Assembly (NCBI RefSeq): GCF_001677955.1
Contig: NZ_LELA01000106.1
Span: 1-38,359, forward strand
Reading direction: 5' to 3'
From: Chryseobacterium sp. BGARF1
GTDB lineage: Bacteria > Bacteroidota > Bacteroidia > Flavobacteriales > Weeksellaceae
DNA: 38,359 bases
Shown here piece by piece: positions 22,120-30,379 of this stretch. Under the pieces are notes generated by a model. It worked only from the letters and a program-made list of their open reading frames with translations. It did not search any database and was not told the origin of the DNA. The position numbers and the translations under genes were made by a program. Each line of letters begins with the position of its first letter. Within the stretch, counting starts at the first letter, position 1.

Positions 22120-24969
22120 ATGAAAAAAATTAATAGTTTAATTGCAACTTTGCTTTTCAGTATAGCATTTGCGCAAATTCCAACATTGGAAGTTGAAAAT
22201 CAGAAAAAACATCCTGTTATTCTACAGGAAGCTAAAATTGACACCAAAATTTTAGGAAATCTTGCAACGACAACGGCAACATACACTTTCTATAATCCGA
22301 GCAACAGAATTCTGGAAGGAAAACTTACTTTTCCTCTTCCGGAAGGTGTTTCTGTGAGTGGTTATGCTTTGGATATCAACGGAAAACTCAGAAATGCAGT
22401 TCCCGTTCCTAAAGAAAGAGCTAAAGAAGTTTTCGAAAGTATTGAAAGAAGAAATGTAGATCCCGGAATTATTGAAAAAGTAGAAGGAAATAATTTCAGA
22501 ACGAGAATTTATCCTATTCCTCAAAAGGGTAGCCGAACAATTCAGATTACTTATCATCAGGAGTTAAAGAATGTTGCTTCAGATTATCAATATTTTTTAA
22601 GCTTTGCGAATGCAACGACAATTCCGAAATTCAATCTTAGAGTTTGGATAAGCGAAACAGCAACTGTTCCGAAGATTTTAGAAAATCCTGACGGAAGTTT
22701 CGCTTTTCAGAAACAGGGAAATCAATGGATTGCAGAAATTTCTAAAACCGATTTTAAACCTAATGAAAGTTTAAAAGTAACAATTCCTAAAAATCAAAAT
22801 TCATCGAATGTTGTTTTGCAGAAAGCTTCGGGAGACAAATTTTATTTTGCTGCGAATGTAGGATTAGATTTTCCTGTAAAAGAAAAACAAAGATCTCAAA
22901 AAATAGCGATTATTTGGGATAATTCTTTCAGTGGATCCAAAAGAAACCGAGATAAAGAATTACAGTTTTTAGATGCTTATTTTTCTGATAATAAGAATGT
23001 TTCTGTTTCTTTTTCTTTGTTGAACAACACTTTTGAAAAAGATGAAGAATTCAGTATTACTCAGGGAAATTGGAGTGAACTGAAAAATAAGATTTTAAAT
23101 TTAAAATATGATGGCGGAACAGATTTCGGAGCTTTAAAAGAAATCAATGGAATAGAAGAATATCTTTTGTTTTCAGATGGAATTTCCAATTTTGGAGATT
23201 TAACGATGAAGTTTAAAAAGCCTTTAAACAGTATTGCAAGCACACCAACTTCAGATTTTAATCTGCTTAAATTATTAGCAAATCAATCAGGTGGAAATTT
23301 TATTAATTTAAATGAATTAGATACACAAGCAGCTTTAAAAACATACAAAAAATTACCGGTTCGTTTTTTAGGATTTAAAGAAAATCCCAATATGCAGGAA
23401 TTATTTCCAAATATCGGTTCGGTAATCAACGAGCCTGTCAATATTTTTGGAATTACATCTGGAAATGCGGGGAAATTAACCGCTGTTTTTTCAGTTGGAA
23501 ATGAAAAATTTGAAATACTTGTCGATTTTTCAAAAGCACAGCAGTTAGAAAATTGGCAGATTGCTCAGTTTTGGGCACAGAGAAAAATTAATGAATTAGA
23601 ATTAAACTCCACTCAAAACCGTCAGGAAATTAAAAATATCAGTGAACAATTCGGGGTTGTAAGTAAAAACACAAGTTTGATTGTCTTGGATGATATTAAT
23701 GATTACGTACGCTATAAAATTACTCCGCCACAGGAATTATTAGCTGATTATCAGAAAATTGTTTCTCAAAACAAAGGAAGAGTTTTAGAACAGAGAAAGA
23801 ATCTTTTATCTAAAGCTTTCGATAAAACAAGAGAACTAAAAACCTGGTGGAATACAGATTTTAAACCTATAGAAAAAAAGGAATATCCAAGAATTTCTAA
23901 TCAATCAACACCAGTTCCTCAAGCACAAAGAAATGTTCAGATAGAAGAAGCTGTAGTTGTAGGATATAATTCTTCTGCAAAGGCAATGGAAGTTTCAAGT
24001 TCAGATGAAATGGTAGATATTATAGCTGCAAAGCCAAAAGGAAAAATCACTTTAGTCGATGTAGAAAGTACAGAAGAATACATGAAAGATTTTCAGAATT
24101 TGCAGTCTGTAGAAGTGATTTATCAGAAATATTTAGAAAACCGTTCAAAACATGAAAAGCAGGTTTCTTATTATTTTGACATTTCTAAATTGCTGTTTAA
24201 AAAAGGCGATAAAGTACTTTCTCTAAAAGTTTTAAGCACATTAGCTGAGCTAGACCTTGAAAATGAAGAGTTGTACAAAACCATTTATTATCTGTTAAAA
24301 CAAAGAGGTCATTACGATAAAGAACTTTGGATCACGCAGAAGATCCTTGAATGGCGACCTTTTGACGCACAAAGTCACAGAGATTATGCATTAGCTTTGG
24401 TCGATAACAAAAAACCACAAGAAGCTTTAAATATTTATAAATCTTTGCTGTATCAGGAATTTACAGATGAAATTTCAATGCGTGATAACGGAATTGAAGA
24501 AATTCTGATTATGGAAATCAACAATATTTTAAAACAAAATAAAAATGTCGACGGAAGTAAAATCGATGATCGTCTGAAAGCAGATTTGCCTGTAGATATT
24601 CGTGTCGTGATCAATTGGAATAAAGACAATACAGATATAGATCTTTGGGTAACCGATCCGAAAGGTGAAGATTGCTCTTATCAGCATAAATCTACTGCAA
24701 TTGGCGGAAGAATAAGTAACGATTTTACGCAAGGTTTCGGACCAGAACAGTTTTTGCTAAAAAAAGCAGTGAAGGGAAAATATAAAATCAAGACCAATTT
24801 CTTTGGGGAAAGACAGAATATTCTTTCCGGACCAACGACAGTGATGGCAGAAGTTTATCTTTATTATTCAGACGGAAGACAAGAAAGAAAGATTGCCGTT
24901 TTTCAAAGTCAGAAAGAAAATAAAAAGGAAAGTGACAGCAAAATTCTGATTGGAGAATTTGAGTTTTAA
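22120..24969 (+). CDS. Exported VIT/vWA/DUF2135 protein
   Basis: 949 residues. Signal peptide (cleaved about residue 19, SIAFAQ); VIT domain (about 22-150, with LEGKLTFPLPEGVSVSGY and ERAKEVFESIERRNVDPGI); von Willebrand A-like domain (about 258-400) with metal-site motif DNSFS (267-271); a linker with IEEAVVVGYNSS that resembles the opening of TonB-dependent receptor plugs; a TPR-like helical part (about 690-830); and a C-terminal DUF2135 beta domain (about 840-949, NWNKDNTDIDLWVTDPKGE). The layout resembles inter-alpha-trypsin-inhibitor-like proteins of Bacteroidota, with no known enzymatic role. It probably acts in the periplasm or on the surface as an adhesion or scaffold factor (inference). 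A terminator follows. Confidence 0.87.
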   Translation: MKKINSLIATLLFSIAFAQIPTLEVENQKKHPVILQEAKIDTKILGNLATTTATYTFYNPSNRILEGKLTFPLPEGVSVSGYALDINGKLRNAVPVPKERAKEVFESIERRNVDPGIIEKVEGNNFRTRIYPIPQKGSRTIQITYHQELKNVASDYQYFLSFANATTIPKFNLRVWISETATVPKILENPDGSFAFQKQGNQWIAEISKTDFKPNESLKVTIPKNQNSSNVVLQKASGDKFYFAANVGLDFPVKEKQRSQKIAIIWDNSFSGSKRNRDKELQFLDAYFSDNKNVSVSFSLLNNTFEKDEEFSITQGNWSELKNKILNLKYDGGTDFGALKEINGIEEYLLFSDGISNFGDLTMKFKKPLNSIASTPTSDFNLLKLLANQSGGNFINLNELDTQAALKTYKKLPVRFLGFKENPNMQELFPNIGSVINEPVNIFGITSGNAGKLTAVFSVGNEKFEILVDFSKAQQLENWQIAQFWAQRKINELELNSTQNRQEIKNISEQFGVVSKNTSLIVLDDINDYVRYKITPPQELLADYQKIVSQNKGRVLEQRKNLLSKAFDKTRELKTWWNTDFKPIEKKEYPRISNQSTPVPQAQRNVQIEEAVVVGYNSSAKAMEVSSSDEMVDIIAAKPKGKITLVDVESTEEYMKDFQNLQSVEVIYQKYLENRSKHEKQVSYYFDISKLLFKKGDKVLSLKVLSTLAELDLENEELYKTIYYLLKQRGHYDKELWITQKILEWRPFDAQSHRDYALALVDNKKPQEALNIYKSLLYQEFTDEISMRDNGIEEILIMEINNILKQNKNVDGSKIDDRLKADLPVDIRVVINWNKDNTDIDLWVTDPKGEDCSYQHKSTAIGGRISNDFTQGFGPEQFLLKKAVKGKYKIKTNFFGERQNILSGPTTVMAEVYLYYSDGRQERKIAVFQSQKENKKESDSKILIGEFEF

Positions 24970-24981
24970 GAAAAATCACAT

Positions 24982-25020
24982 AAATTGCCGGAGGTTTGTA
25001 CTTCGGCAATTTTATTTTTA
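24982..25020 (+). terminator. Terminator after the VIT/vWA gene
   Basis: AAATTGCCG/CGGCAATTT stem (24982-24990, 25004-25012) with a 13-base loop and a T-rich tail. Confidence 0.8.
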
Positions 25021-25049
25021 GTCACGTTTTTTAGATAGATTAATTTGGG

Positions 25050-25170
25050 CAGCTTTTTCCGCCTGTAGTTTATCCTGAGTTTATCGAAGGGCTCCCGCTT
25101 TTTTTGCCTTCACTTCGTTGCGGCAAAAAGAGCTCCGCTCAAGTCGGGCTGCAAAGCAATTCGCTGTTGT
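25050..25170. repeat. Intergenic GC-richer dispersed element
   Basis: A block clearly less AT-rich than its surroundings, with TATCCTGAGTTTATCGAAGGG, TTTTTGCC/GGCAAAAA arms (25101-25108 and 25122-25129) around CTTCACTTCGTTGC, then AGCTCCGCTCAAGTCGGGCT. It has no ORF. The look is that of a dispersed element seen between genes in Chryseobacterium-type genomes; copy number cannot be assessed here. Confidence 0.55.
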
Positions 25171-25209
25171 ACAATTGAAAAAATATTTAAAATTATTTAG
25201 AATTTATCG

Positions 25210-25800
25210 ATGAAATTTCCAAAAAAAACTTTTCTTGAAACAAAATGGCTAAGTTATTTCACTTTAGCGATTATCGTTTTGGTCATTTTGAGTGTTTGGC
25301 TTTCTGGAACAGATTCTCATCGGTCTTTATTTCAAAATTCTATTGTTTCAACATCTATTTTAGCCGGAGCATTTTTTATTTTTATCAGTTCAGGATTATA
25401 TTTTGGTTTGAAACTCAAAGATAACGTCGGACATATTTTACATAAAGAAAGAGTTAAAAAATATTCAGATAATATTTCTTTACCAGATGTTTCCGGGTTT
25501 GATCCTCCTGCTGTAGGAGACGGAATTGGTGGCGCTATTGCCTCAATTATTTTATGGTTTTTAATTTCAATTGTCTTTGCTTTCTTATTATATTTTTTAG
25601 GATTCTTCTTTTGGGCGGCAATTTTATTTTTTGCGGCGATGCTATATTGGATTTTTTTCCGAGCTTTACGATTGGTATTTAAAAATTCAAGAAAATGTAA
25701 AGGCGATTTGCTGAAAAGTTTTGCATTTGGATCTTTTTACTCATTTCTGTACATCTCATGGATCTACGGGATCATCTTTTTAGTTAATTATTTAAGCTAA
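25210..25800 (+). CDS. Multi-pass membrane protein of unknown function
   Basis: 196 residues with about five hydrophobic segments: about 14-30, 46-67, 108-135, 135-152 and 172-195. A hydrophilic loop (about 70-105) contains VSGFDPPAVGDGIGGAIAS. No family recognised. The run of aromatic residues in helices 3-4 (FLLYFLGFFFWAAILFF) is striking but not diagnostic. It stands alone between a repeat element and kdsB. Confidence 0.65.
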   Translation: MKFPKKTFLETKWLSYFTLAIIVLVILSVWLSGTDSHRSLFQNSIVSTSILAGAFFIFISSGLYFGLKLKDNVGHILHKERVKKYSDNISLPDVSGFDPPAVGDGIGGAIASIILWFLISIVFAFLLYFLGFFFWAAILFFAAMLYWIFFRALRLVFKNSRKCKGDLLKSFAFGSFYSFLYISWIYGIIFLVNYLS

Positions 25801-25874
25801 ATATTTTATCACAAAAGAATCAATCATTATTTTGTAAGCTTTTGAAAAACGTATAACAGACTAAAATCTTTTGA

Positions 25875-25882
25875 TACTTTTG
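25875..25882 (+). promoter_or_regulatory. Candidate -7 box for kdsB
   Basis: TACTTTTG matches TAnnTTTG, 42 bases before the kdsB ATG. It falls inside the open frame that extends kdsB upstream, which supports the later start. Confidence 0.5.
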
Positions 25883-25924
25883 CGGTTTAAAATATCTTCA
25901 ATTAAAAATTTATATTTAAATAAA

Positions 25925-26647
25925 ATGAAAATTATCGCTGTTATTCCTGCGCGCTATGAAGCCAGTCGTTTTCCCGCAAAACTGATGCAGATATTAGGTG
26001 AAAAAACAGTCATCACAACCACTTACCAAAATGTTGTAGAAACCGGACTTTTCGATGAAGTTTTTGTAGCTACAGATTCTGAAATCATCTTTAATGAAAT
26101 TCAAAATCACGGTGGAAAAGCTGTAATGACGGGACAACACGAAACTGGAAGCGACCGGATTGCAGAAGCAGTACAAAATATCGACTGTGATATTGTTATC
26201 AATGTTCAAGGTGACGAACCGTTTTTAAAATTAGAACCTTTAAAGCAGCTAATAGAAGTTTTTAAAGAAGATGAAAACCAGGAAATTTCTTTAGCTTCAT
26301 TAAAAATAAAACTTCATGAAAAAGAAGAAATAGAAAACCCGAATAATGTAAAAGTGATTACCGATAACAATGGTTTTGCATTGTATTTCAGTCGTTCTGT
26401 AATTCCTTTTCATAGGGAAGTTTCTTATGATGTTGATTATTTTAAACACATTGGAGTGTACGCTTTCAGAAAACACGCTTTGCTTCAATTCTCAAAATTA
26501 GAAATGAAACCTTTGGAAATTTCAGAAAAAATAGAATGTATCCGTTATCTGGAGTATGGGATGAAAATCAAATTAATAGAAACCAATTTCATCGGAGTCG
26601 GAATCGATACACCGGAAGATTTAGAAAAAGCAAGAAAATTAATTTGA
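25925..26647 (+). CDS. kdsB: 3-deoxy-manno-octulosonate cytidylyltransferase
   Basis: Activates Kdo with CTP to CMP-Kdo for inner-core lipopolysaccharide; cytoplasmic. The ATG at 25925 gives 240 residues and the canonical opening [21 protein letters not shown]. Further signatures are [18 protein letters not shown], the [12 protein letters not shown] block, [25 protein letters not shown] and the C-terminal [13 protein letters not shown]. The upstream extension from 25871 lacks conservation and overlaps the candidate promoter. Presence of kdsB confirms a Gram-negative LPS-bearing organism. Confidence 0.96.
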   Translation: MKIIAVIPARYEASRFPAKLMQILGEKTVITTTYQNVVETGLFDEVFVATDSEIIFNEIQNHGGKAVMTGQHETGSDRIAEAVQNIDCDIVINVQGDEPFLKLEPLKQLIEVFKEDENQEISLASLKIKLHEKEEIENPNNVKVITDNNGFALYFSRSVIPFHREVSYDVDYFKHIGVYAFRKHALLQFSKLEMKPLEISEKIECIRYLEYGMKIKLIETNFIGVGIDTPEDLEKARKLI

Positions 26648-26727
26648 AAATGTATTAATTAGATAATTTGAAAATTGATGTCAGTTTTGCATTTCCAAAT
26701 TGCCTCATTTTCAAATTTTCAAATTAA
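26648..26727. repeat. AATTTGAAAATT inverted repeats
   Basis: AATTTGAAAATT at 26665-26676 and its exact reverse complement AATTTTCAAATT at 26714-26725; similar strings overlap the end of kdsB (AATTTGAAAA, 26641-26650). The gap is an imperfect palindromic element, and the following gene's -7 box lies just beyond. Confidence 0.5.
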
Positions 26728-26735
26728 AAAAGCCT

Positions 26736-26743
26736 TATATTTG
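26736..26743 (+). promoter_or_regulatory. Candidate -7 box for the LolA-like gene
   Basis: TATATTTG, a perfect TAnnTTTG, 18 bases before the ATG at 26762. Confidence 0.5.
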
Positions 26744-26761
26744 ATTTTATAAATTGATTTA

Positions 26762-27424
26762 ATGAAGAAATTACTCATCGTTTTCGTCCTGGTCATTTCG
26801 CAATTGTCTTTTGCTCAGACCGCTAAAGAGATTATAGATAAAAACATAGAATTATCGGGAGGATTAACCAATTGGAAACTTTTAAATTCGGTATTCCTTC
26901 AAGGAAAAGTAATTTTAGGAATTAAAGACGAATATCCTATCAAAATATATCAGCAAAGACCTAATTTAACCAAAACAGTTATCACAATCGGTAACAAAGA
27001 AACTGCAATTGAAGGGTATGATGGTTCTAAAGGATATGCAATGAATTATGCCACCAATAAGCTGCAAGAGTATAAAGAATACGTTCCTGAAAGCTTTGAT
27101 AACGATTTCATCGATTGGGAAAATAAAGGTTTTGAAGCAAAGTATTTAGGAAAGGAAAAAGTAGGAGAGATTTATTGTCATAAAGTAGAATTGACGAAAA
27201 ACGTGAATAAAAACTACTATTATTTCGATACAAAATCGTTCATGCTTTTAAAAGAAATAAAAAAAGATGAAACTTTAACGTATTCAGATTACAAAAAGGT
27301 AGGGAATTTGATGATGCCATTCAGATTAGAATCATCAAGCGCCAAAAAAGATGGCGATTATGTGATGCTTCTCAACAAAGTGGAGATTAACAAAGTATTT
27401 CCTGCAAACAGTTTTAAATTTTAA
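26762..27424 (+). CDS. LolA-like outer-membrane lipoprotein-sorting protein
   Basis: 220 residues with a Sec signal peptide (SQLSFAQ, cleavage about residue 19). The mature part has the LolA/LolB-like half-barrel pattern: AKEIIDKNIELSGGLTNW opening, alternating strands (VFLQGKVILGIKDEYPIKIY, KTVITIGNKETAIEGYDGSKGY) and a late NLMMPFRLESSSAKKDGDYV. In Bacteroidota many such proteins exist besides true LolA, so transport of lipoproteins is a family-level inference. It lies 15 bases before the glutathione peroxidase gene, probably in one transcript. Confidence 0.75.
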   Translation: MKKLLIVFVLVISQLSFAQTAKEIIDKNIELSGGLTNWKLLNSVFLQGKVILGIKDEYPIKIYQQRPNLTKTVITIGNKETAIEGYDGSKGYAMNYATNKLQEYKEYVPESFDNDFIDWENKGFEAKYLGKEKVGEIYCHKVELTKNVNKNYYYFDTKSFMLLKEIKKDETLTYSDYKKVGNLMMPFRLESSSAKKDGDYVMLLNKVEINKVFPANSFKF

Positions 27425-27439
27425 AATAAATATCTAAAA

Positions 27440-28018
27440 ATGAAAAAGTTTTTTATAGTGCTAATTTCTTTCATAGCATTTTCTAATAGTTGCGCTCAGA
27501 AAAAAAGCGAAGTTTCTAAAGTAAAAACCAAACAGGCTATGTCACAAACAATATACGATTACAAAGTAGACGCTCTTGAAGAAGGCAAAACAATTAATTT
27601 TGCAGATTTTAAAGGAAAGAAAATCCTTGTTGTAAACACAGCTTCTGAGTGTGGGTTTACACCACAATACGCAGATTTAGAAAAACTTTCTAAAGAGTAC
27701 GGCGATAAACTAGTGGTGGTTGGTTTCCCCGCAAATAATTTTGGTGGACAAGAACCTGGAACGAATGTTGAAATCGGTGCTTTTTGCCAGAAAAATTATG
27801 GAGTTACTTTTCCTTTAGCTGCTAAAGTTTCTGTAAAAGGAGAGGATACTGCTCCGATTTTTAAATATCTTACTGAAAAACAGTTGAACGGAGTAAAAGA
27901 CACCGAAGTGAAATGGAACTTTACGAAGTTTTTAATTGACGAAAACGGTAAACTTATCGATAGTTTCGTAAGCAAAGTGAAGCCTACAGATGTAGAAATC
28001 ACTAAATATTTGAAATAA
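27440..28018 (+). CDS. Glutathione-peroxidase-family thiol peroxidase, exported
   Basis: 192 residues. N-terminal hydrophobic signal (MKKFFIVLISFIAFSNS) with a Cys at 18 that may be lipidated, though the lipobox is poor. Thioredoxin-fold GPx domain with the catalytic tetrad visible: Cys71 (NTASECGFTPQY), Gln104 (FPANNFGGQEPG) and Trp159-Asn160 (VKWNFTKF). Cysteine, not selenocysteine, is used, so a thioredoxin-dependent peroxidase is likely. Reduces hydrogen peroxide or lipid peroxides in the periplasm. Ends at a strong terminator. Confidence 0.92.
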   Translation: MKKFFIVLISFIAFSNSCAQKKSEVSKVKTKQAMSQTIYDYKVDALEEGKTINFADFKGKKILVVNTASECGFTPQYADLEKLSKEYGDKLVVVGFPANNFGGQEPGTNVEIGAFCQKNYGVTFPLAAKVSVKGEDTAPIFKYLTEKQLNGVKDTEVKWNFTKFLIDENGKLIDSFVSKVKPTDVEITKYLK

Positions 28019-28036
28019 TTATCAAATTATATTTTT

Positions 28037-28070
28037 AAAGCGGATTTTTTAATCCGCTTTTTTTATTTTT
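28037..28070 (+). terminator. Terminator after the peroxidase gene
   Basis: Perfect AAAGCGGATT/AATCCGCTTT stem (28037-28046, 28051-28060) with a TTTT loop and a long T-run. Confidence 0.92.
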
Positions 28071-28074
28071 GAAC

Positions 28075-28866
28075 ATGAATAAAATTTTTACCATTTTACT
28101 TTTAATTGTATCAGTCAATGTTTTTTCACAAGGATATTTTTCTGGTAGTATTAATTATTGTACTCCTCAAAATGAAAATTCTAAGAAAAAATTTGATGCG
28201 GTTATAAAGGCTCTTCAGTTTCCCAATCTTTATGATAAAGCCACTCGTGCTATAGTTGATGTAACAGCAAAAGATCCTACATATTGTGATGCATTTTTTA
28301 TGGCAGGATATTTATTCCGACTTCAAGAAAAGCATAAGGAAGCTCTTGCATACTATTATGTTGCAGATAGTTTGGCTCAAAATAAATCATTAGAATTTAA
28401 ACAGAATTTGGCAATTGAGTTTATGGTATTTGGAGCTGCCGATGAAGCCCGTAAAAAATATGAAGAAATGACCAAATATTTCCCGACAAATCCGGAAGGT
28501 TTCTATGGAATTGGGAATACAGCTATTGTTTTGGCGGATTATGATGCGGGATTAAAAAATCTAAAAATTGCAGAAGATTTATATAAAAAAGAAGGTGGAG
28601 TAAGGAAAGATGTGAAATACATGTATGGTATTTTGTATGCTCTAAAGGAAGATTATAAATCCGGTCTGCCATATTTAGACGAAGTTTATTCACAATATAA
28701 AAAAGATGATGGATATTTAGCGCTTTATGCTCTTTCTATGCTTAAAAATGCAAAAGAAAATAATGATGCATCTTTAGAGAAGAAAGCAAGAAAATTTTAT
28801 GATAAAATAAAGGATAGCAAAAATATTGATACAGAAATAAGCAAAAAACTAAAAGCTAATTTTTAA
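28075..28866 (+). CDS. Exported tetratricopeptide-repeat protein
   Basis: About 263 residues from the ATG at 28075 (a TTG two codons earlier is less likely because it falls in the terminator tail). The signal peptide ends about SVNVFSQG. The rest is helical, with TPR-like units: YCDAFFMAGYLFRLQEKHKE, AIEFMVFGAADEARKKYEEM, NPEGFYGIGNTAIVLADYDA and YMYGILYALKEDYKSGLPYL. Probably a periplasmic protein-protein interaction module; partner unknown. It converges with the Lrp gene eight bases on. Confidence 0.8.
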   Translation: MNKIFTILLLIVSVNVFSQGYFSGSINYCTPQNENSKKKFDAVIKALQFPNLYDKATRAIVDVTAKDPTYCDAFFMAGYLFRLQEKHKEALAYYYVADSLAQNKSLEFKQNLAIEFMVFGAADEARKKYEEMTKYFPTNPEGFYGIGNTAIVLADYDAGLKNLKIAEDLYKKEGGVRKDVKYMYGILYALKEDYKSGLPYLDEVYSQYKKDDGYLALYALSMLKNAKENNDASLEKKARKFYDKIKDSKNIDTEISKKLKANF

Positions 28867-28874
28867 TTTAAAGA

Positions 28875-29357
28875 TCATTCTAATTGCTGTAATATCTGAT
28901 TGGGTAATTCAAGATTAGATTTCAAAGCATCCATAGTGACCATAGTTCGGAAATGATTGATATTTTTATTGCTGTAGAAAATTTTTCTCGTTAAAACTTC
29001 GTAATCTTTCATAGAAGGAACCACAATAATTAAAATAAAATCTGAGTCTCCGGTTACAAAATAACATTGTTGCACTTCAGGAGTTGCTGTAAAAATAGCT
29101 TTGGCGTGATCGAGTAATTCTATTTTTTCGCTTTCCATAAAAACTTCTACAACCAATGTGACGCAATGATGAATTTTGTTGATATCAATGACCGAAACGT
29201 CAGCTTTAATAATTCCAGATTCACGCATTCTTTTAATTCTACGTTGAACAGCGGCTGCAGAAAGCCCAATTTTTTCGCCAATATCTCTTTGAGGAGTCAG
29301 GTTATCCTTCTGAAGAATTTTCAAAATTGCGGTGTCAAATTGGTCGATTGATTTCAA
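28875..29357 (-). CDS. Lrp/AsnC-family transcriptional regulator
   Basis: DNA-binding regulator that senses amino acids, about 160 residues. N-terminal winged-helix HTH (TPQRDIGEKIGLSAAAVQRR, about 20-40) and C-terminal RAM ligand-binding domain (CVTLVVEVFMESEKI to QCYFVTGDSDFILIIVV, about 70-140). No in-frame ATG exists at the start. TTG at 29357 gives the standard opening (KSIDQFDTAILKILQ); a TTG at 29396 would add 13 unusual residues. It is divergent from an EamA transporter, the classic arrangement of an Lrp regulator with an amino-acid exporter, and palindromes lie between them. Confidence 0.87.
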   Translation of the reverse strand: MKSIDQFDTAILKILQKDNLTPQRDIGEKIGLSAAAVQRRIKRMRESGIIKADVSVIDINKIHHCVTLVVEVFMESEKIELLDHAKAIFTATPEVQQCYFVTGDSDFILIIVVPSMKDYEVLTRKIFYSNKNINHFRTMVTMDALKSNLELPNQILQQLE

Positions 29358-29383
29358 AATACAATAATTAGGGTTAAATATGA

Positions 29384-29452
29384 AACAAAATTGCAAAAAA
29401 CTATCGATATTTCATTAAAAAGCAAGCTGTTTTTGATGCAATTTTGCAAAAT
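29384..29452. promoter_or_regulatory. Candidate Lrp operator region
   Basis: ATTTTGCAAAAT (29441-29452) is a perfect 12-base palindrome, and CAAAATTGCAAAAA (about 29387-29400) repeats its half. The two lie between the divergent Lrp and EamA genes, about 50 bases apart. This position suits an autoregulated divergent promoter, but the sites are AT-rich and unproven. Confidence 0.45.
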
Positions 29453-29464
29453 AAATATTGAACA

Positions 29465-30379
29465 ATGAGTGTTTTTAAAGGTTTTCTATTAGCTGTACTT
29501 GCAGCATTACTTTGGGGAGTTTCGGGTACTTTCGGGCAATTTCTTTTTCAACAAAGAGGAATTAATATTGAATGGCTGATTACCATAAGGATGTTGATTT
29601 CCGGAATATGTTTACTTTTATTCGCAAAATTTTTCGAAAAATCTGACCTGTTTTCTATTTGGAAAAACAAAAAAGATGCTATTCAGCTTGCTGTTTTCAG
29701 TATCACCGGGATGCTTGCTGTACAATACACTTATTTTGCAGCGATCAAACATTCAAACGCAGCGACAGCAACGGTTTTGCAATATGCTGGTCCGGTTGTT
29801 ATCGCTGTTTATTTAGCTTTTAAAAACAAAAAAGTTCCGTTGGTGATTGAGTTTTTAGCTATTATTTTAGCGGTGGTGGGAACTTTTTTATTAGTTACTC
29901 ACGGGAATATAAATAGTTTAAATATTTCAGGAACTGCTTTATTTTTTGGCTTAGCTTCAGCGGTTGCTTTGGCAATTTATACATTACAACCAGTAAAATT
30001 ACTTTCAAAATACAAATCTTCGGTGGTCATCGGGTGGGGAATGATGTGTGGTGGTTTAGTTTTCAGTTTTGTGAAGTCTCCTTTCAGTGTTGAAGGAGTC
30101 TGGGATTTTCAAACCTATTGGTACACAGCATTCATCGTGATTTTCGGAACGTTAATTGCGTTTTACGCTTATCTTACGGCTGTACAAATTATAGGTGGAC
30201 AAAAGACCAGTCTTTTAGCTTCAATGGAGCCACTTTCTGCAACAGTTTTGGCGGTACTTTGGCTCAATGTTTCTTTCTCAACCATCGATTGGGTAGGGAG
30301 TCTGCTTATTGTTTCAACCGTATTTTTATTAAGTAAAAAACCGAAAAAGTTAAGCGAAGTAAAAGAAACGGTGAACTAA
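29465..30379 (+). CDS. EamA/DMT-superfamily transporter
   Basis: 304 residues with about ten membrane helices in two EamA repeats (about 5-140 and 150-292). The first opens FLLAVLAALLWGVSGTFGQF and contains YTYFAAIKHSNAATATVLQY. The second contains GLASAVALAIYTLQPVKLL and the conserved ASMEPLSATVLAVLWL. Family members export amino acids or other metabolites. Divergence from an Lrp regulator makes amino-acid export likely here (inference). Its end overlaps the MntR-like gene on the other strand by four bases. Confidence 0.9.
   Translation: MSVFKGFLLAVLAALLWGVSGTFGQFLFQQRGINIEWLITIRMLISGICLLLFAKFFEKSDLFSIWKNKKDAIQLAVFSITGMLAVQYTYFAAIKHSNAATATVLQYAGPVVIAVYLAFKNKKVPLVIEFLAIILAVVGTFLLVTHGNINSLNISGTALFFGLASAVALAIYTLQPVKLLSKYKSSVVIGWGMMCGGLVFSFVKSPFSVEGVWDFQTYWYTAFIVIFGTLIAFYAYLTAVQIIGGQKTSLLASMEPLSATVLAVLWLNVSFSTIDWVGSLLIVSTVFLLSKKPKKLSEVKETVN

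Noticed and set aside
22252..22557. 101-residue minus-strand frame inside the VIT domain gene
   Set aside because: Antisense shadow of conserved coding sequence; no start context and low-complexity translation.
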